From Paraburkholderia sp. DHOC27 (GTDB lineage: Bacteria > Pseudomonadota > Gammaproteobacteria > Burkholderiales > Burkholderiaceae): a stretch of 64,000 bases of DNA. The notes under the pieces were generated by a model that was not told the origin of the DNA, did no database searches, and saw nothing but the letters and a program-made list of their open reading frames with translations. A program made the position numbers and the translations under genes. How positions within the stretch are numbered: the first letter of the stretch is position 1; every line of letters starts with the position of its first letter. Location: NCBI RefSeq assembly GCF_003429005.1, contig NZ_QVQV01000008.1, forward strand, positions 310,001-374,000, in the 5' to 3' direction. Below are positions 25,739 to 33,107 of the stretch, in pieces.

Positions 25739-26329
25739 TTAGATCATCAAACGCGAGATCTTCGAACCTTCCAGCGACACGCCCGCCATCAACCCTTCGT
25801 TGGTCAGGACGAACGCTTCGACCGGATTGGTTGCAGTCGAGGTATCCACGTCACCATTGGCACCGACCTTCAGCACGGCGACGGTAGCGTCCGCGCCCGC
25901 GGCCCAGCCCTGGCTGTTGCGGAATTTGCTGAGCGCGTCTTGCGTCATGAACAGCATGACGATCGCTTTCGATTGCGCGCCAATCTGGAGTCCGAACGAT
26001 CCGGCAGCGATGCTGTAGTAACCCGTATCGTGTCCGCCCACGCGCAACGCGCCCTGTCCGTATTGACCGCCCACCCAGAAGCCGGCCGAGATGACCGACG
26101 GGAACACCAGCACGCCTTGCGCCTTGTTCACGAGTTCATGCGAACCGTGCACGGTCTCGAACAGGCGCGCGAGCGTCGAGTCGACGTTTGCATTGATCGA
26201 CTGACGCTTGCTGGCGTCCACCGATGCGCCGGTGTCGGAAGCAGGACCTGTGGTCGTACAACCCGCGAGGGCGAGGCCGCTAGCTGCAAGTGCTGCGGTG
26301 GTCGAAAAGATAAATTGTCTGCGACGCAT
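25739..26329 (-). CDS. SYLF/YSC84-domain lipoprotein (BPSL1445-like)
   Basis: A 196-residue exported lipoprotein. The signal MRRRQFIFSTTAALAASGLA ends in a lipobox (LALAGC, lipidated cysteine about residue 24). The mature part matches the SYLF/YSC84 lipid-binding domain: AQGVLVFPSVISAGFWVGGQ, YGQGALRV, YYSIAAGSFGLQIGAQSKAI and TNEGLMAGVSLEGSKIS. The last motif closes the protein as usual. It resembles the Burkholderia antigen BPSL1445 by memory. GAGGAT lies upstream of the ATG. Direct repeats of CAATCAAACCA lie 17-47 nt upstream (listed separately). The CsbD gene ends 66 bp upstream on the same strand, so the two may be co-transcribed stress genes. Confidence 0.9.
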   Translation of the reverse strand: MRRRQFIFSTTAALAASGLALAGCTTTGPASDTGASVDASKRQSINANVDSTLARLFETVHGSHELVNKAQGVLVFPSVISAGFWVGGQYGQGALRVGGHDTGYYSIAAGSFGLQIGAQSKAIVMLFMTQDALSKFRNSQGWAAGADATVAVLKVGANGDVDTSTATNPVEAFVLTNEGLMAGVSLEGSKISRLMI

Positions 26330-26345
26330 GGTTATATCCTCAGTT

Positions 26346-26376
26346 TGGTTTGATTGGAATTTGACTGGTTTGATTG
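26346..26376. repeat. 11-bp direct repeat, 20-bp period, in front of the SYLF lipoprotein gene
   Basis: TGGTTTGATTG occurs at 26346-26356 and again at 26366-26376. The start-to-start distance is 20 bp, about two helical turns, which would put two bound subunits on the same face of DNA. It lies just upstream of the SYLF start codon. It could be an operator or a leader RNA element. Confidence 0.75.
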
Positions 26377-26395
26377 AGCCGCAGTCCGGCGCACA

Positions 26396-26575
26396 TCAGC
26401 CGATCGAGCGTTTGATGCGGGCCTTCGCATCGCCATACGACTGACGCAGTCCACCGCCCACCTGCTGCAAGTCGCCCTTGAGTTCCTGCGACTTGTTGCC
26501 GGTAGCTTTGCCGACGGTTTCATTCAGCTTGCCCTTGACCTTCTGGGCGACACCCTTGACCTGGTCCTTGTTCAT
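26396..26575 (-). CDS. CsbD family stress-response protein
   Basis: A 59-residue hydrophilic protein starting MNKDQVKGVAQKVKGKLNET and containing GKATGNKSQELKGDLQQVGG, the signature of the CsbD family (general-stress genes in many bacteria). The biochemical role of CsbD is unknown. A very good ribosome site, AAGGAGG, lies 5 nt upstream of ATG 26575, whereas the open frame that extends to 26809 has none. It precedes the SYLF lipoprotein gene and lies downstream of the lipocalin and sigma genes, in a compact group of stress functions. Confidence 0.93.
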   Translation of the reverse strand: MNKDQVKGVAQKVKGKLNETVGKATGNKSQELKGDLQQVGGGLRQSYGDAKARIKRSIG

Positions 26576-26922
26576 GTAGCCTCCTTGAATGATGTTGTCA
26601 GCCTGGATCGCGATCCGATGCAACGGGCTTGACCCCTTATTGCAAATTGCGGGCCAGGTCGGCAAAGACGGTTGGTTGGAATTGCCTTGAAACCCGCCAT
26701 CACATCGAGGCGGGTCCATGATTTGATGAGGAAAATTGAAGGAAAAGCGATGCCGCGCGTTCAGAGATTGACAGTATTCGACCGGCTGCAAGCCTCTAAG
26801 GAAACTCACAGCGGCCGCATGACGTGAAAGGACAGGAACCAGGAAAAAATGACATCCGGGCGGTAGCGCTTACGCGTTGGCGCGTTAGCGTGTTCGCCCT
26901 TTAACGGTTAGGTGCGCCGTGC
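26576..26922. other. Intergenic between lipocalin and csbD
   Basis: This 347-bp stretch holds a lipocalin terminator (listed separately) and presumably the csbD promoter. No gene was recognised. Confidence 0.45.
26844..26899 (-). terminator. Probable terminator of the lipocalin gene
   Basis: On the minus strand a long imperfect hairpin (outer arms GGGCG/CGCCC at 26895-26899 and 26858-26862, inner GC-rich pairs) is followed by GGATGTCATTTTTT. It lies 24 bp past the lipocalin stop. Confidence 0.5.
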
Positions 26923-27516
26923 TTATTGCCTGGTCTGTCTTAGCATCGACGTGTCGTATCCCAGCGCGGCGACACGGCTCACCAGTTCAGCGCGCAACGT
27001 GGCGTCGGGCAGCGCGGTGCGGGTAAGGATCCACAGATAACGGCCGCTCGGCTCGCCGACAATCGACCAGCTATAGTCCGCGGCGCGATCCAGCACCCAG
27101 TAGTTGCCCACGTAGAAGGGCCCAAAGAACGACACCTTGAGTTTGGCGTTGTTCGAATCCGCCACCACCTTGGCCCGCCCTTCCGAAACGCGTAGCGCGC
27201 CATCCAGGCTGCCGTCATGGCAACTGTTCGTCACGGCGATTAATCCGTCCAGACGCTTTTCGTACTCGGCGATCACGCCTTCGCAGCCTCGTTCGAAGCG
27301 GTTCTCGTAGCGCGCGAATTCGTACCAGCGTCCCAGGTAGCGATCCAGATCCACCGGCTTCGCGGGCTCAGGCACCTGCGCATTGCCGCGTTTGCCGGCC
27401 GTCCACGACGTGCAGGCGGCCAGCAGTCCAACCGCTGAGATGGCGAGCACCGCCGCTGTGACGGCGACCGGAAGCCGCTTGTCAGAGGCCTTAAGCGGGG
27501 TCTGCAAATCTGCCAT
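26923..27516 (-). CDS. blc: Bacterial lipocalin (Blc-type) lipoprotein
   Basis: A 197-residue envelope lipoprotein. After a hydrophobic signal (VAVTAAVLAISAVGLLAACT, lipobox LLAAC) the mature protein starts the lipocalin barrel with LDRYLGRWYEFARYENRFER, whose G-x-W is the family hallmark. It continues with AKLKVSFFGPFYVGNYWVLD and PSGRYLWILTRTALPD. Blc proteins bind lysophospholipids or fatty acids at the outer membrane and are induced in stress. The ATG at 27516 has AGGGA upstream; the frame extends to 27675 without support. It lies directly downstream of the ECF sigma gene, a plausible member of its regulon. Confidence 0.92.
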   Translation of the reverse strand: MADLQTPLKASDKRLPVAVTAAVLAISAVGLLAACTSWTAGKRGNAQVPEPAKPVDLDRYLGRWYEFARYENRFERGCEGVIAEYEKRLDGLIAVTNSCHDGSLDGALRVSEGRAKVVADSNNAKLKVSFFGPFYVGNYWVLDRAADYSWSIVGEPSGRYLWILTRTALPDATLRAELVSRVAALGYDTSMLRQTRQ

Positions 27517-27754
27517 GGATGTTTCCCTGTTCAAGTGAAAGGAAATGGACGGCCTGGCGAGTGGCTGATGCGAGGCGCCCTGCTCCTTTGCGTGATCTGG
27601 CAACGCCAGTGTTTCGGCGTTGTAATTCATGTAGCCAGTTTTGGACCTGAGCCAGGGGAGCGAAGCGGGCCGCAACTTTGACGGTTGAACGTCAGAGGTT
27701 CAGATCGAGCGTGTGACCAGGCGAGGCGGGCAACGCTGAGGCCGAAGGGCGCGC

Positions 27755-27780
27755 TTTTTGGCTATATTTTTTGGCTATAT
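27755..27780. repeat. Perfect 13-bp tandem duplication between sigma factor and lipocalin genes
   Basis: TTTTTGGCTATAT occurs twice without a gap (27755-27767 and 27768-27780). It is AT-rich within GC-rich DNA and lies 18 bp past the sigma factor stop. It may be a slippage product, a leader element or a binding site for the adjacent MerR-type regulator. Confidence 0.8.
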
Positions 27781-27798
27781 CCCGTGACAGCGGGCGCG

Positions 27799-28449
27799 CT
27801 AGCGTGAGGCGCTATGGCAGCCCGCTCCCTGGCGCAAGGCTTCGCTTTCCAGCAGCGCCTTCAGAAAATGCAAACCACGCCGGATGCGCGATTTCACGGT
27901 ACCCGTTGGTACGTGCAGCGTATCGGCGATTTCCGCGTGCGTTTGACCCTGGAAATAAGCCAGCGCGATGGCCTGGCGCTGGAGCGCATCCAGTTTCTGC
28001 AGCGCAGCTGACACCCTTCGTCCGTCGCGGTTGCGCTGTAGCATCGCCTCCGGCTCCAGTTCATCGGGCACACGCCCGCCATCGAATGCCTCGGGGAGTT
28101 CATCTGTTTGGCGGCTGCGGCGCAACAGATCGAGCGCCTGATTCTTGACGATGCTCAGCATCCACGTCATGGCCGAGGCGCGTGCCGGGTCATAGCTGGG
28201 CGCGAAACGCCAGATCTTGATGTAGCTGTCCTGCAACACGTCCTCGGCCCATTCGCGCTTACGCGTTATGCGCACGGCAAGACCGAACAGCGCGGACGAG
28301 GTGAGCCGATACAGCTCGCGAAACGCCGTCGAATCCCGCTGCGCCACGCGCCCGAGCAAGGCGACGAGCCGCACATGCTCATCATCCAGGCGCGAGCCGG
28401 ACGTGTCCGCGTCAGACGCACACGCGACGAGCGAATCCCGATCCTGCAT
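27799..28449 (-). CDS. ECF-family RNA polymerase sigma factor
   Basis: A 216-residue sigma factor. Region 2 is at about residues 40-110: DSTAFRELYRLTSSALFGLA, EDVLQDSYIKIW (the core-binding helix) and SAMTWMLSIVKNQALDLLRR. Region 4 is at about 145-200: LQRQAIALAYFQGQTHAEIA and VPTGTVKSRIRRGL, the DNA-binding helix-turn-helix. The pattern is like the SigK group. AGGGAGGG precedes the ATG. No anti-sigma gene follows; downstream is the lipocalin. The gene upstream encodes a MerR regulator. Control may therefore be transcriptional, through the MerR protein, and not through an anti-sigma factor, but this is inference. Confidence 0.92.
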   Translation of the reverse strand: MQDRDSLVACASDADTSGSRLDDEHVRLVALLGRVAQRDSTAFRELYRLTSSALFGLAVRITRKREWAEDVLQDSYIKIWRFAPSYDPARASAMTWMLSIVKNQALDLLRRSRQTDELPEAFDGGRVPDELEPEAMLQRNRDGRRVSAALQKLDALQRQAIALAYFQGQTHAEIADTLHVPTGTVKSRIRRGLHFLKALLESEALRQGAGCHSASR

Positions 28450-28519
28450 GACGCCCTCCCTTAGGGTCGTTACCGCGTACTACTTTCGCCTGATTGTTTA
28501 GCGATACGAAATATTTACC

Positions 28520-28539
28520 TGATCCCGTTTGATCCCGTT
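28520..28539. repeat. 10-bp tandem duplication in the sigma factor promoter region
   Basis: TGATCCCGTT occurs at 28520-28529 and 28530-28539. It lies 71-90 bp upstream of the sigma factor start codon and 28 bp past the MerR stop, where the sigma gene promoter should be. A 10-bp period equals one helical turn, as expected for adjacent binding half-sites. Confidence 0.75.
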
Positions 28540-28567
28540 ACCACGTCGGGCAATCAGGCTTTGCGCT

Positions 28568-29566
28568 TCACGCTCCGCGACGCACGTCCGCCAGACTCTC
28601 CTCGCTGACGACACGGGCGAGCGACGCTTCGAGCATGGCGAGCGCGCGATTCGCTACGTCACCCAGATGGCGATGCAGCAACGCGTCTTCGACCGAGCGT
28701 GAACGGCACTCGTCGCTGTACTGCTCGAACGCCGCGAGCTTCATGATGAGTTCGACGAGATGACGCGGGCATTCACAGGCAATTGTCGTGGAGCGCGTGG
28801 CCAGGTCCGTCAGCGTGCGATCGTCGTAACGTCGCGGCGCGCGCGACCACATGCCTGGCTGCTGCGCCGCGCCCAGCCCACGTGCCGCCTGGCTCAGGTC
28901 GTCGAGTATCTGACGCAGTTCGCTACGGCTATTGGGCTCGCGGTAAAGACGCACACCCGCAAGCCGCAGTGTCTGAATGGCGCGTGCCGTGCCAAACGCG
29001 TACGCCACCGCTATCGCCTTCGTCTGGCAGGCTTCGCCCAACGACAGAATGTGCGCGGCCACGTCGTCATGCAGCGAGGTGATTGTGACGAGCAACGCGT
29101 CCGCTGCATCGTGCGCGTCAGAAGCGCCTGCCTCAGCCAGATCGTCGAACGTCATCATGTTGACGATGCCGGACTCGAGCAAATCGAGGTTTTCGGCCCG
29201 CAAGCGCTGCACGAGTGCCGCGCCCACCACGGTCAACGCGATCTCTGCCCGCGGACGGCCTGCACCGGCCGCCAGTTGCACCAGTTCGCTGTCGGCGCGA
29301 TTCTGCGCCAATTGTTCGAGCTGTGCGGCTGGAAGCTTCGCAATGGTCCCAATAGGATGGCCGCGTTCGACGAGTGTCTTGAGCAGTCCCAGCCTGCGCA
29401 CGTCGTCCTCTGAATAGAGCCGCTGACCGGATTCGCTTTTAGGCGGCGCGATCACGCCATAGCGACGCTCCCAGATGCGCAGGGTGGTGACCGGCATTTT
29501 TGCGAGCCGGGCCGCTTCGCCGCTGCGATAACGCCGTTGCATCTTGTCGTCTTTACTCGAATTCAC
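28568..29566 (-). CDS. MerR-family regulator, LitR-like without visible B12-binding motif
   Basis: A 332-residue regulator. Residues 10-80 form a MerR winged helix: YRSGEAARLAKMPVTTLRIW and SGQRLYSEDDVRRLGLLKTL. The C-terminal region (about 105-300) resembles the helical and Rossmann parts of CarH/LitR photosensors, for example EIALTVVGAALVQRLRAENL and ADALLVTITSLHDDVAAHIL. It lacks the D/E-x-H-x-x-G signature for cobalamin, as in class II LitR proteins known from Pseudomonas. The start is GTG at 29566 with AGGAG 6 nt upstream; an ATG eight codons later lacks this. It lies directly upstream of the ECF sigma gene and probably controls the stress cluster downstream. Confidence 0.82.
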   Translation of the reverse strand: MNSSKDDKMQRRYRSGEAARLAKMPVTTLRIWERRYGVIAPPKSESGQRLYSEDDVRRLGLLKTLVERGHPIGTIAKLPAAQLEQLAQNRADSELVQLAAGAGRPRAEIALTVVGAALVQRLRAENLDLLESGIVNMMTFDDLAEAGASDAHDAADALLVTITSLHDDVAAHILSLGEACQTKAIAVAYAFGTARAIQTLRLAGVRLYREPNSRSELRQILDDLSQAARGLGAAQQPGMWSRAPRRYDDRTLTDLATRSTTIACECPRHLVELIMKLAAFEQYSDECRSRSVEDALLHRHLGDVANRALAMLEASLARVVSEESLADVRRGA

Positions 29567-29961
29567 GGACGCTCCTGTGTCACGGTTTATAGACGATGAT
29601 AGTGCAGAAATACGGCGTTTTGAATCGGTGTTTCTGAGTCAACTACGGACATGAATCATTATTTCGAAGTCACGCTGCTACGAATTGACTCCGGTAATTC
29701 TTAATCCGAGTTCGCTTCCAGGTCGCGCTTAAAGACATTCGCATTGCGCGAATTCAACCTGCAGGGTTGGTTAGCGTGCGGTTGTGGGTCGCCGTGGTGG
29801 GTCGTCCCAAGTGGGCGTTTTGGTTTGACTGGTGTGGGCGGCTTCGCCCTTTTAGATCTCTGCTTTACGTCGCTGCCTCGCTGATTGCAGCGCGCGTTGC
29901 CGAGCGAGGCGAGCCCTGCTGCTCGTGACCAGCAGCAGAAAAAAGCGCTAACCGCGCGCCG
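29567..29961. other. Intergenic upstream of the MerR gene
   Basis: This 395-bp stretch should contain the MerR promoter. A hairpin CTGCTGCT/AGCAGCAG lies near 29915-29938 but its T-run is on the wrong side for termination. No gene was recognised. Confidence 0.45.
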
Positions 29962-29968
29962 CTAGCGC
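29939..29968 (-). terminator. Terminator overlapping the stop codon of the small membrane protein gene
   Basis: On the minus strand GCGCTA (29963-29968) pairs with TAGCGC (29945-29950), followed by TTTTTT. The stem includes the TAG stop codon of the gene it ends. Confidence 0.6.
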
Positions 29969-30150
29969 GGCGGGCGCGGCGCCGCCCGGCGACTCTTCCA
30001 GCCCTGCACCATCAGTGCAATGAGACCTCCGAGCGCGATCGTCGCCACGTAGCCTGCCATGCGTATCACCCCTTCCCCGTACGACCCCGCGTACAGGATG
30101 ACCACGATCGACGCGATCAGGAGCGCGAGCAATCCGAACATCAGTTTCAT
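29962..30150 (-). CDS. Small two-helix membrane protein (62 aa)
   Basis: Starts at ATG 30150 with GAGGAA upstream. The product begins MKLMFGLLALLIASIVVILY (first membrane helix), followed by a short loop with AGSYGEGVIRMAGY and a second helix (VATIALGGLIALMVQGW). A positively charged tail (KSRRAAPRPPR) places the C-terminus in the cytoplasm. I recognise no named family. It lies between the DUF4148 genes and the MerR gene and reads in the same direction as both. Confidence 0.65.
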   Translation of the reverse strand: MKLMFGLLALLIASIVVILYAGSYGEGVIRMAGYVATIALGGLIALMVQGWKSRRAAPRPPR

Positions 30151-30297
30151 TCGCGAGTTCCTCGTCAGGTGGGAATGAGGCGAGAACAAACGCCACGCCG
30201 CACCTGAATTTAGAGGCTCGAGCCATGAAACGCGCAACTGCGGCAAACCCGACAAACCCTGCACACCCACTAAACCTGACGAACTCGTACGACGTCT

Positions 30298-30699
30298 TTA
30301 GCTGCCGAAGAACGGCGTGCAGAAGCTGACCGGACCCACACACGGCTCGTTTTCCATCTTGTTCATCGGCGATTCATGCTTGCCGCTTGCGCTAGAGCCG
30401 GACATCGCCGCGCCCACCGCAGCGGTGTCGGTCGCGGGTGCGTTGTCGGTGACGGGCGTCGCGTTCGAGCTGGCCGTCTGAGTGGCATCCTCTGCCGCCA
30501 CCTTCGCTTCCGCAGCCTGAATGTTGGCGGGGTACGTGCTGTCCGAAGAACTGGTCGGGTCATAGCCGGCGTGTTCCAGTCGCACGAGGTCGGCATAGAC
30601 AGCAGCACGCGTAAGCGGTGCATTGCTGGTCTGTGCAAACGCGAGTGCCGGGCCGAGCAGCGCGCTCGCAGCGAGGGTGAGACCAATAAGCGTTTTCAT
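30298..30699 (-). CDS. DUF4148-type exported protein with C-terminal CVGP...FFGS motif
   Basis: A 133-residue protein. The Sec signal peptide is MKTLIGLTLAASALLGPALA with likely cleavage after AFA. The mature N-terminus has PLTRAAVYADLVRLEHAGYD, the DUF4148 core (T-R-A-x-V-x-x-x-L). A low-complexity Ala/Thr/Asn linker follows. The protein ends ENEPCVGPVSFCTPFFGS, with two cysteines separated by six residues and six residues after the second. The same ending is seen in the next gene and in a separate small lipoprotein near 51.2 kb. AGGAG lies upstream of the ATG. Function unknown; an envelope role is inferred from the signal and the cysteines. Confidence 0.85.
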   Translation of the reverse strand: MKTLIGLTLAASALLGPALAFAQTSNAPLTRAAVYADLVRLEHAGYDPTSSSDSTYPANIQAAEAKVAAEDATQTASSNATPVTDNAPATDTAAVGAAMSGSSASGKHESPMNKMENEPCVGPVSFCTPFFGS

Positions 30700-30786
30700 G
30701 ATGCCAATCTCCTTCATGGATGAGCGACGGTATCGCGCAGCAAACAGACCTTGTCGTTACGGCCTGCCTTGCATGCCACTACCTGA

Positions 30787-31128
30787 TCAACTACCGAAAT
30801 ACGGTGTGCAGAAACTCACCGGGCCGACGCACGCTGCTGCGGCGGCGGTGCCGGGCATCGCCATACGTTCGCCGCTGCTGTGGGTACCCGTCATCGCCGC
30901 GCCCACGCCGGTGTCGCTCTGCTGCTTCAATTGAGCGGCCTGTTGCGTGTAGATCGGGTTCACTTCCGGGTACGACGTGTCGGTCACCAGACGAGAGCCG
31001 TTGTTTTCCGCCTGAATCAATTCCTGACGAACTTCCGCACGGGTCTTTTCCTGAGCGAACGCGTTCGAGAAGACACCCGACGATGCAAACAGGGCGATCG
31101 TTGTCATGGCCAAGGCAATCTTTTTCAT
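30787..31128 (-). CDS. DUF4148-type exported protein with C-terminal CVGP...YFGS motif
   Basis: A 113-residue exported protein, signal MKKIALAMTTIALFASSGVF with cleavage probably after AFA. The mature part starts QEKTRAEVRQELIQAENNG, a good DUF4148 core, then a Gln/Thr-rich middle, and ends AAACVGPVSFCTPYFGS. It parallels the neighbouring gene 87 bp away in layout (signal, DUF4148 core, low-complexity linker, cysteine-containing end), although linker sequences differ strongly. This suggests an old duplication with only the two ends under constraint. AGGAT precedes the ATG. Function unknown. Confidence 0.87.
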   Translation of the reverse strand: MKKIALAMTTIALFASSGVFSNAFAQEKTRAEVRQELIQAENNGSRLVTDTSYPEVNPIYTQQAAQLKQQSDTGVGAAMTGTHSSGERMAMPGTAAAAACVGPVSFCTPYFGS

Positions 31129-31590
31129 TTCCAGATCCTAACTAATTTGATTTGAGGTGTGACGCATATATCGGGGTGAACATCTCGATCGCGCCAGTTA
31201 TTCCACGCGTACCGCAAAAACTTTTTCTACACCGGACCACTAACTTTTACTTCGTCCTACTACATAACCATCAAGAGCTATCCAGCTTGCTTCGACTGCC
31301 GACACCTCGAATTCAGCGTACGTAGAGATCGTGTATCGGCGATTTGTTTCGTCATGGCCGCTTGCAGTTGCGTCGGCCTACGTGAAGGAGAACCCGCATC
31401 TGCGCTGGTTTATTCCCGCGAAACTCAAAAAAGAACGGCCCGAAGTCGCGCAAACGACCTCGGGCCAAAAATCTTCAACGAACGGGAATAAAACGGCGCG
31501 AACGCGTGTTTGCGGGATGTACAGCCACGATTGCGCGCCGGGCGCAGCGGCTTACGACGAGATTGCGCCCCCAAAGGACGCTGCGAGATC
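31129..31590. other. Intergenic with a terminator, otherwise empty
   Basis: This 462-bp stretch lies upstream of the 30787-31128 gene and downstream of the 31591-32643 gene. It holds the terminator at 31427-31466. An 87-codon plus-strand frame crosses that terminator and looks spurious. Confidence 0.5.
31427..31466 (-). terminator. Rho-independent terminator for the large DUF4148-type gene
   Basis: On the minus strand GGCCCGAGGTCG (31455-31466) pairs with CGACTTCGGGCC (31437-31448), one mismatch, followed by GTTCTTTTTT. It lies about 125 bp past the stop at 31591. Confidence 0.75.
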
Positions 31591-32643
31591 CTAGTGGGAA
31601 GCCGCCGTCGGATTGACCGTCATGCTCAGCGCGCCGCCGGGGCCCGCCGGATCGGGGTTGCCAAAGCGGGGCAGATCGCCATTCGAACGCGCACGCTCCA
31701 GTTCCATACGAACCTCGGCACGCGTTTTCGGCGCCTGGCTGGATTGCGCGACGGCCACCGGTGACGGCGCCGCTTGTGCGACCGGTGCGGCTGGTGCGGC
31801 CGCCGAGGCCGACGAAGCAGACGCTATGGACGGCGTCGAGCGCGCAGGCGGCGACTCCAGTAATGGCGCCGCCGTTGTCTCCAGCACCGTCGGCGCCGGT
31901 GCCGCCGCAGGTGCGGCGGCGACCGTAGCAGGTGCGGCCGCCGCCGTCGAGGCCTTCGTCTCTACGCTCATAGCAGGCGGCGCGTTGGCAACCTCGACAT
32001 GCCGAGGCGCCTTTGTGGTCGCGTCGCTGCGTGCCGCATCGCCATGCGCCGCTTCAACGCGCACCGCCTCATTGCGTGTCGCTTCATTGCGGGACGCATA
32101 CCGCGTTCGCGCATTGCGCGCCGGACTGGCTGCGTGCTCTCTTGGCGCCGACTCCGCGTAATGCGAATGCTCGGACTCACTCGCCGAGCGTGTCGCCGGC
32201 AACGGCGGCAACGCCACGGGCGCTTCGCTGTCGTTGCGGGCGACGACATGCGCGCCGTGCTCCGTGTTCGCTTCGCGCGCCTTGATCTCCCGCTGCAAGG
32301 CGAGCACACGCGGGTCATCCTTGTGCAGGACCAGTTCAGCTTCCAGCAAAACCTTGGCGGATTCCAGATCGTTACGGTTCAGACAGAGTTGCACCGCATC
32401 GAGTACCTGCGAGACACCGGCGTAACCCTGGGTGCTGACGCTGCCCGAAGCCTGCGTAGAGGGTGAGGGATTCGTGCGGGCCTCGTGCGCCGCCGAGTCG
32501 CGACTCACGAGGTCCAACTGGCCGCTCGTCAATTCGCTGCCGTCTGGCCGCAATTCCAATGCAGCGACAGTCAACAACCCACCCAACAGCAGGCCGCCGG
32601 CGGCGATGGCAATCTTTGGACGACTGATCGAATTGGCACTCAT
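31591..32643 (-). CDS. Large Ala/Pro-rich membrane-anchored protein ending in a DUF4148-like segment
   Basis: A 350-residue protein. An N-terminal membrane helix or signal (KIAIAAGGLLLGGLLTVAAL, residues 10-29) directs most of the chain to the periplasm. Residues about 75-125 look helical and TPR-like (DAVQLCLNRNDLESAKVLLE, VLALQREIKAREAN). A long Ala/Pro/Ser/Thr-rich linker, residues about 130-310, follows, with a run rich in Arg/Ala/Glu. The end has APKTRAEVRMELERARSNGD, a DUF4148-like core, and closes PAGPGGALSMTVNP without the cysteine motif. GGGAAG precedes the ATG. It is upstream of the two smaller DUF4148 genes on the same strand, separated by a terminator. Function unknown. Confidence 0.8.
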   Translation of the reverse strand: MSANSISRPKIAIAAGGLLLGGLLTVAALELRPDGSELTSGQLDLVSRDSAAHEARTNPSPSTQASGSVSTQGYAGVSQVLDAVQLCLNRNDLESAKVLLEAELVLHKDDPRVLALQREIKAREANTEHGAHVVARNDSEAPVALPPLPATRSASESEHSHYAESAPREHAASPARNARTRYASRNEATRNEAVRVEAAHGDAARSDATTKAPRHVEVANAPPAMSVETKASTAAAAPATVAAAPAAAPAPTVLETTAAPLLESPPARSTPSIASASSASAAAPAAPVAQAAPSPVAVAQSSQAPKTRAEVRMELERARSNGDLPRFGNPDPAGPGGALSMTVNPTAASH

Positions 32644-33107
32644 GACGTTTCTTCCCTAAAGGTGTGCATATAACCGTACTGGCTACATGACTGACTTTTT
32701 AGGCGTGATCGCGTGCTTTACGTTTCGTACGCACCGTTGCGTCGAATGGATGCGCCCAACCTTCAAATAATTTTTGTCGTGGGTTTGCCGTGCTATTTCG
32801 GCGTGAACGTAGCGTTCCGCGAAGTTTTGGTAAGCCGAACTGAATCCCGCATCACTTTCGACAATAGCACTAACCGGCAGGGATATTCTTCAGATTAAAA
32901 ATACCTGTACTACCCCGAGGGACTGCCTTAAGGCCTGGTTCGAAGCCACGCTCGTCGAAGCGTGTTTCCTCTGTTGAATCACGGGAAAAAATCGGCCCGC
33001 TAGCGCCCCCCACGATGTGACGAGGACGCAAACGTCGGGCCCGCTCATCCCGGGCGAGATGGCGTGTCAACTCAGACAAAAGCGGGCGAGCCGCCCGAGC
33101 GCTTCGC
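32644..33107. other. Intergenic, nothing recognised
   Basis: A 464-bp stretch with lower GC than its surroundings near 32700-32900. It should contain the promoter of the large DUF4148-type gene. No convincing gene, hairpin or repeat was seen; a 69-codon minus-strand frame near 32870-33079 has no support. Confidence 0.45.

Noticed and set aside
29915..29944. Hairpin CTGCTGCT/AGCAGCAG followed by A-run as a terminator
   Set aside because: On the plus strand the hairpin is followed by A, not T, and on the minus strand the T-run precedes the hairpin. The terminator with the right polarity is the adjacent one at 29939-29968.
31331..31594. 87-codon plus-strand frame between DUF4148-type genes
   Set aside because: It runs through a clear minus-strand terminator and has no ribosome site or family.
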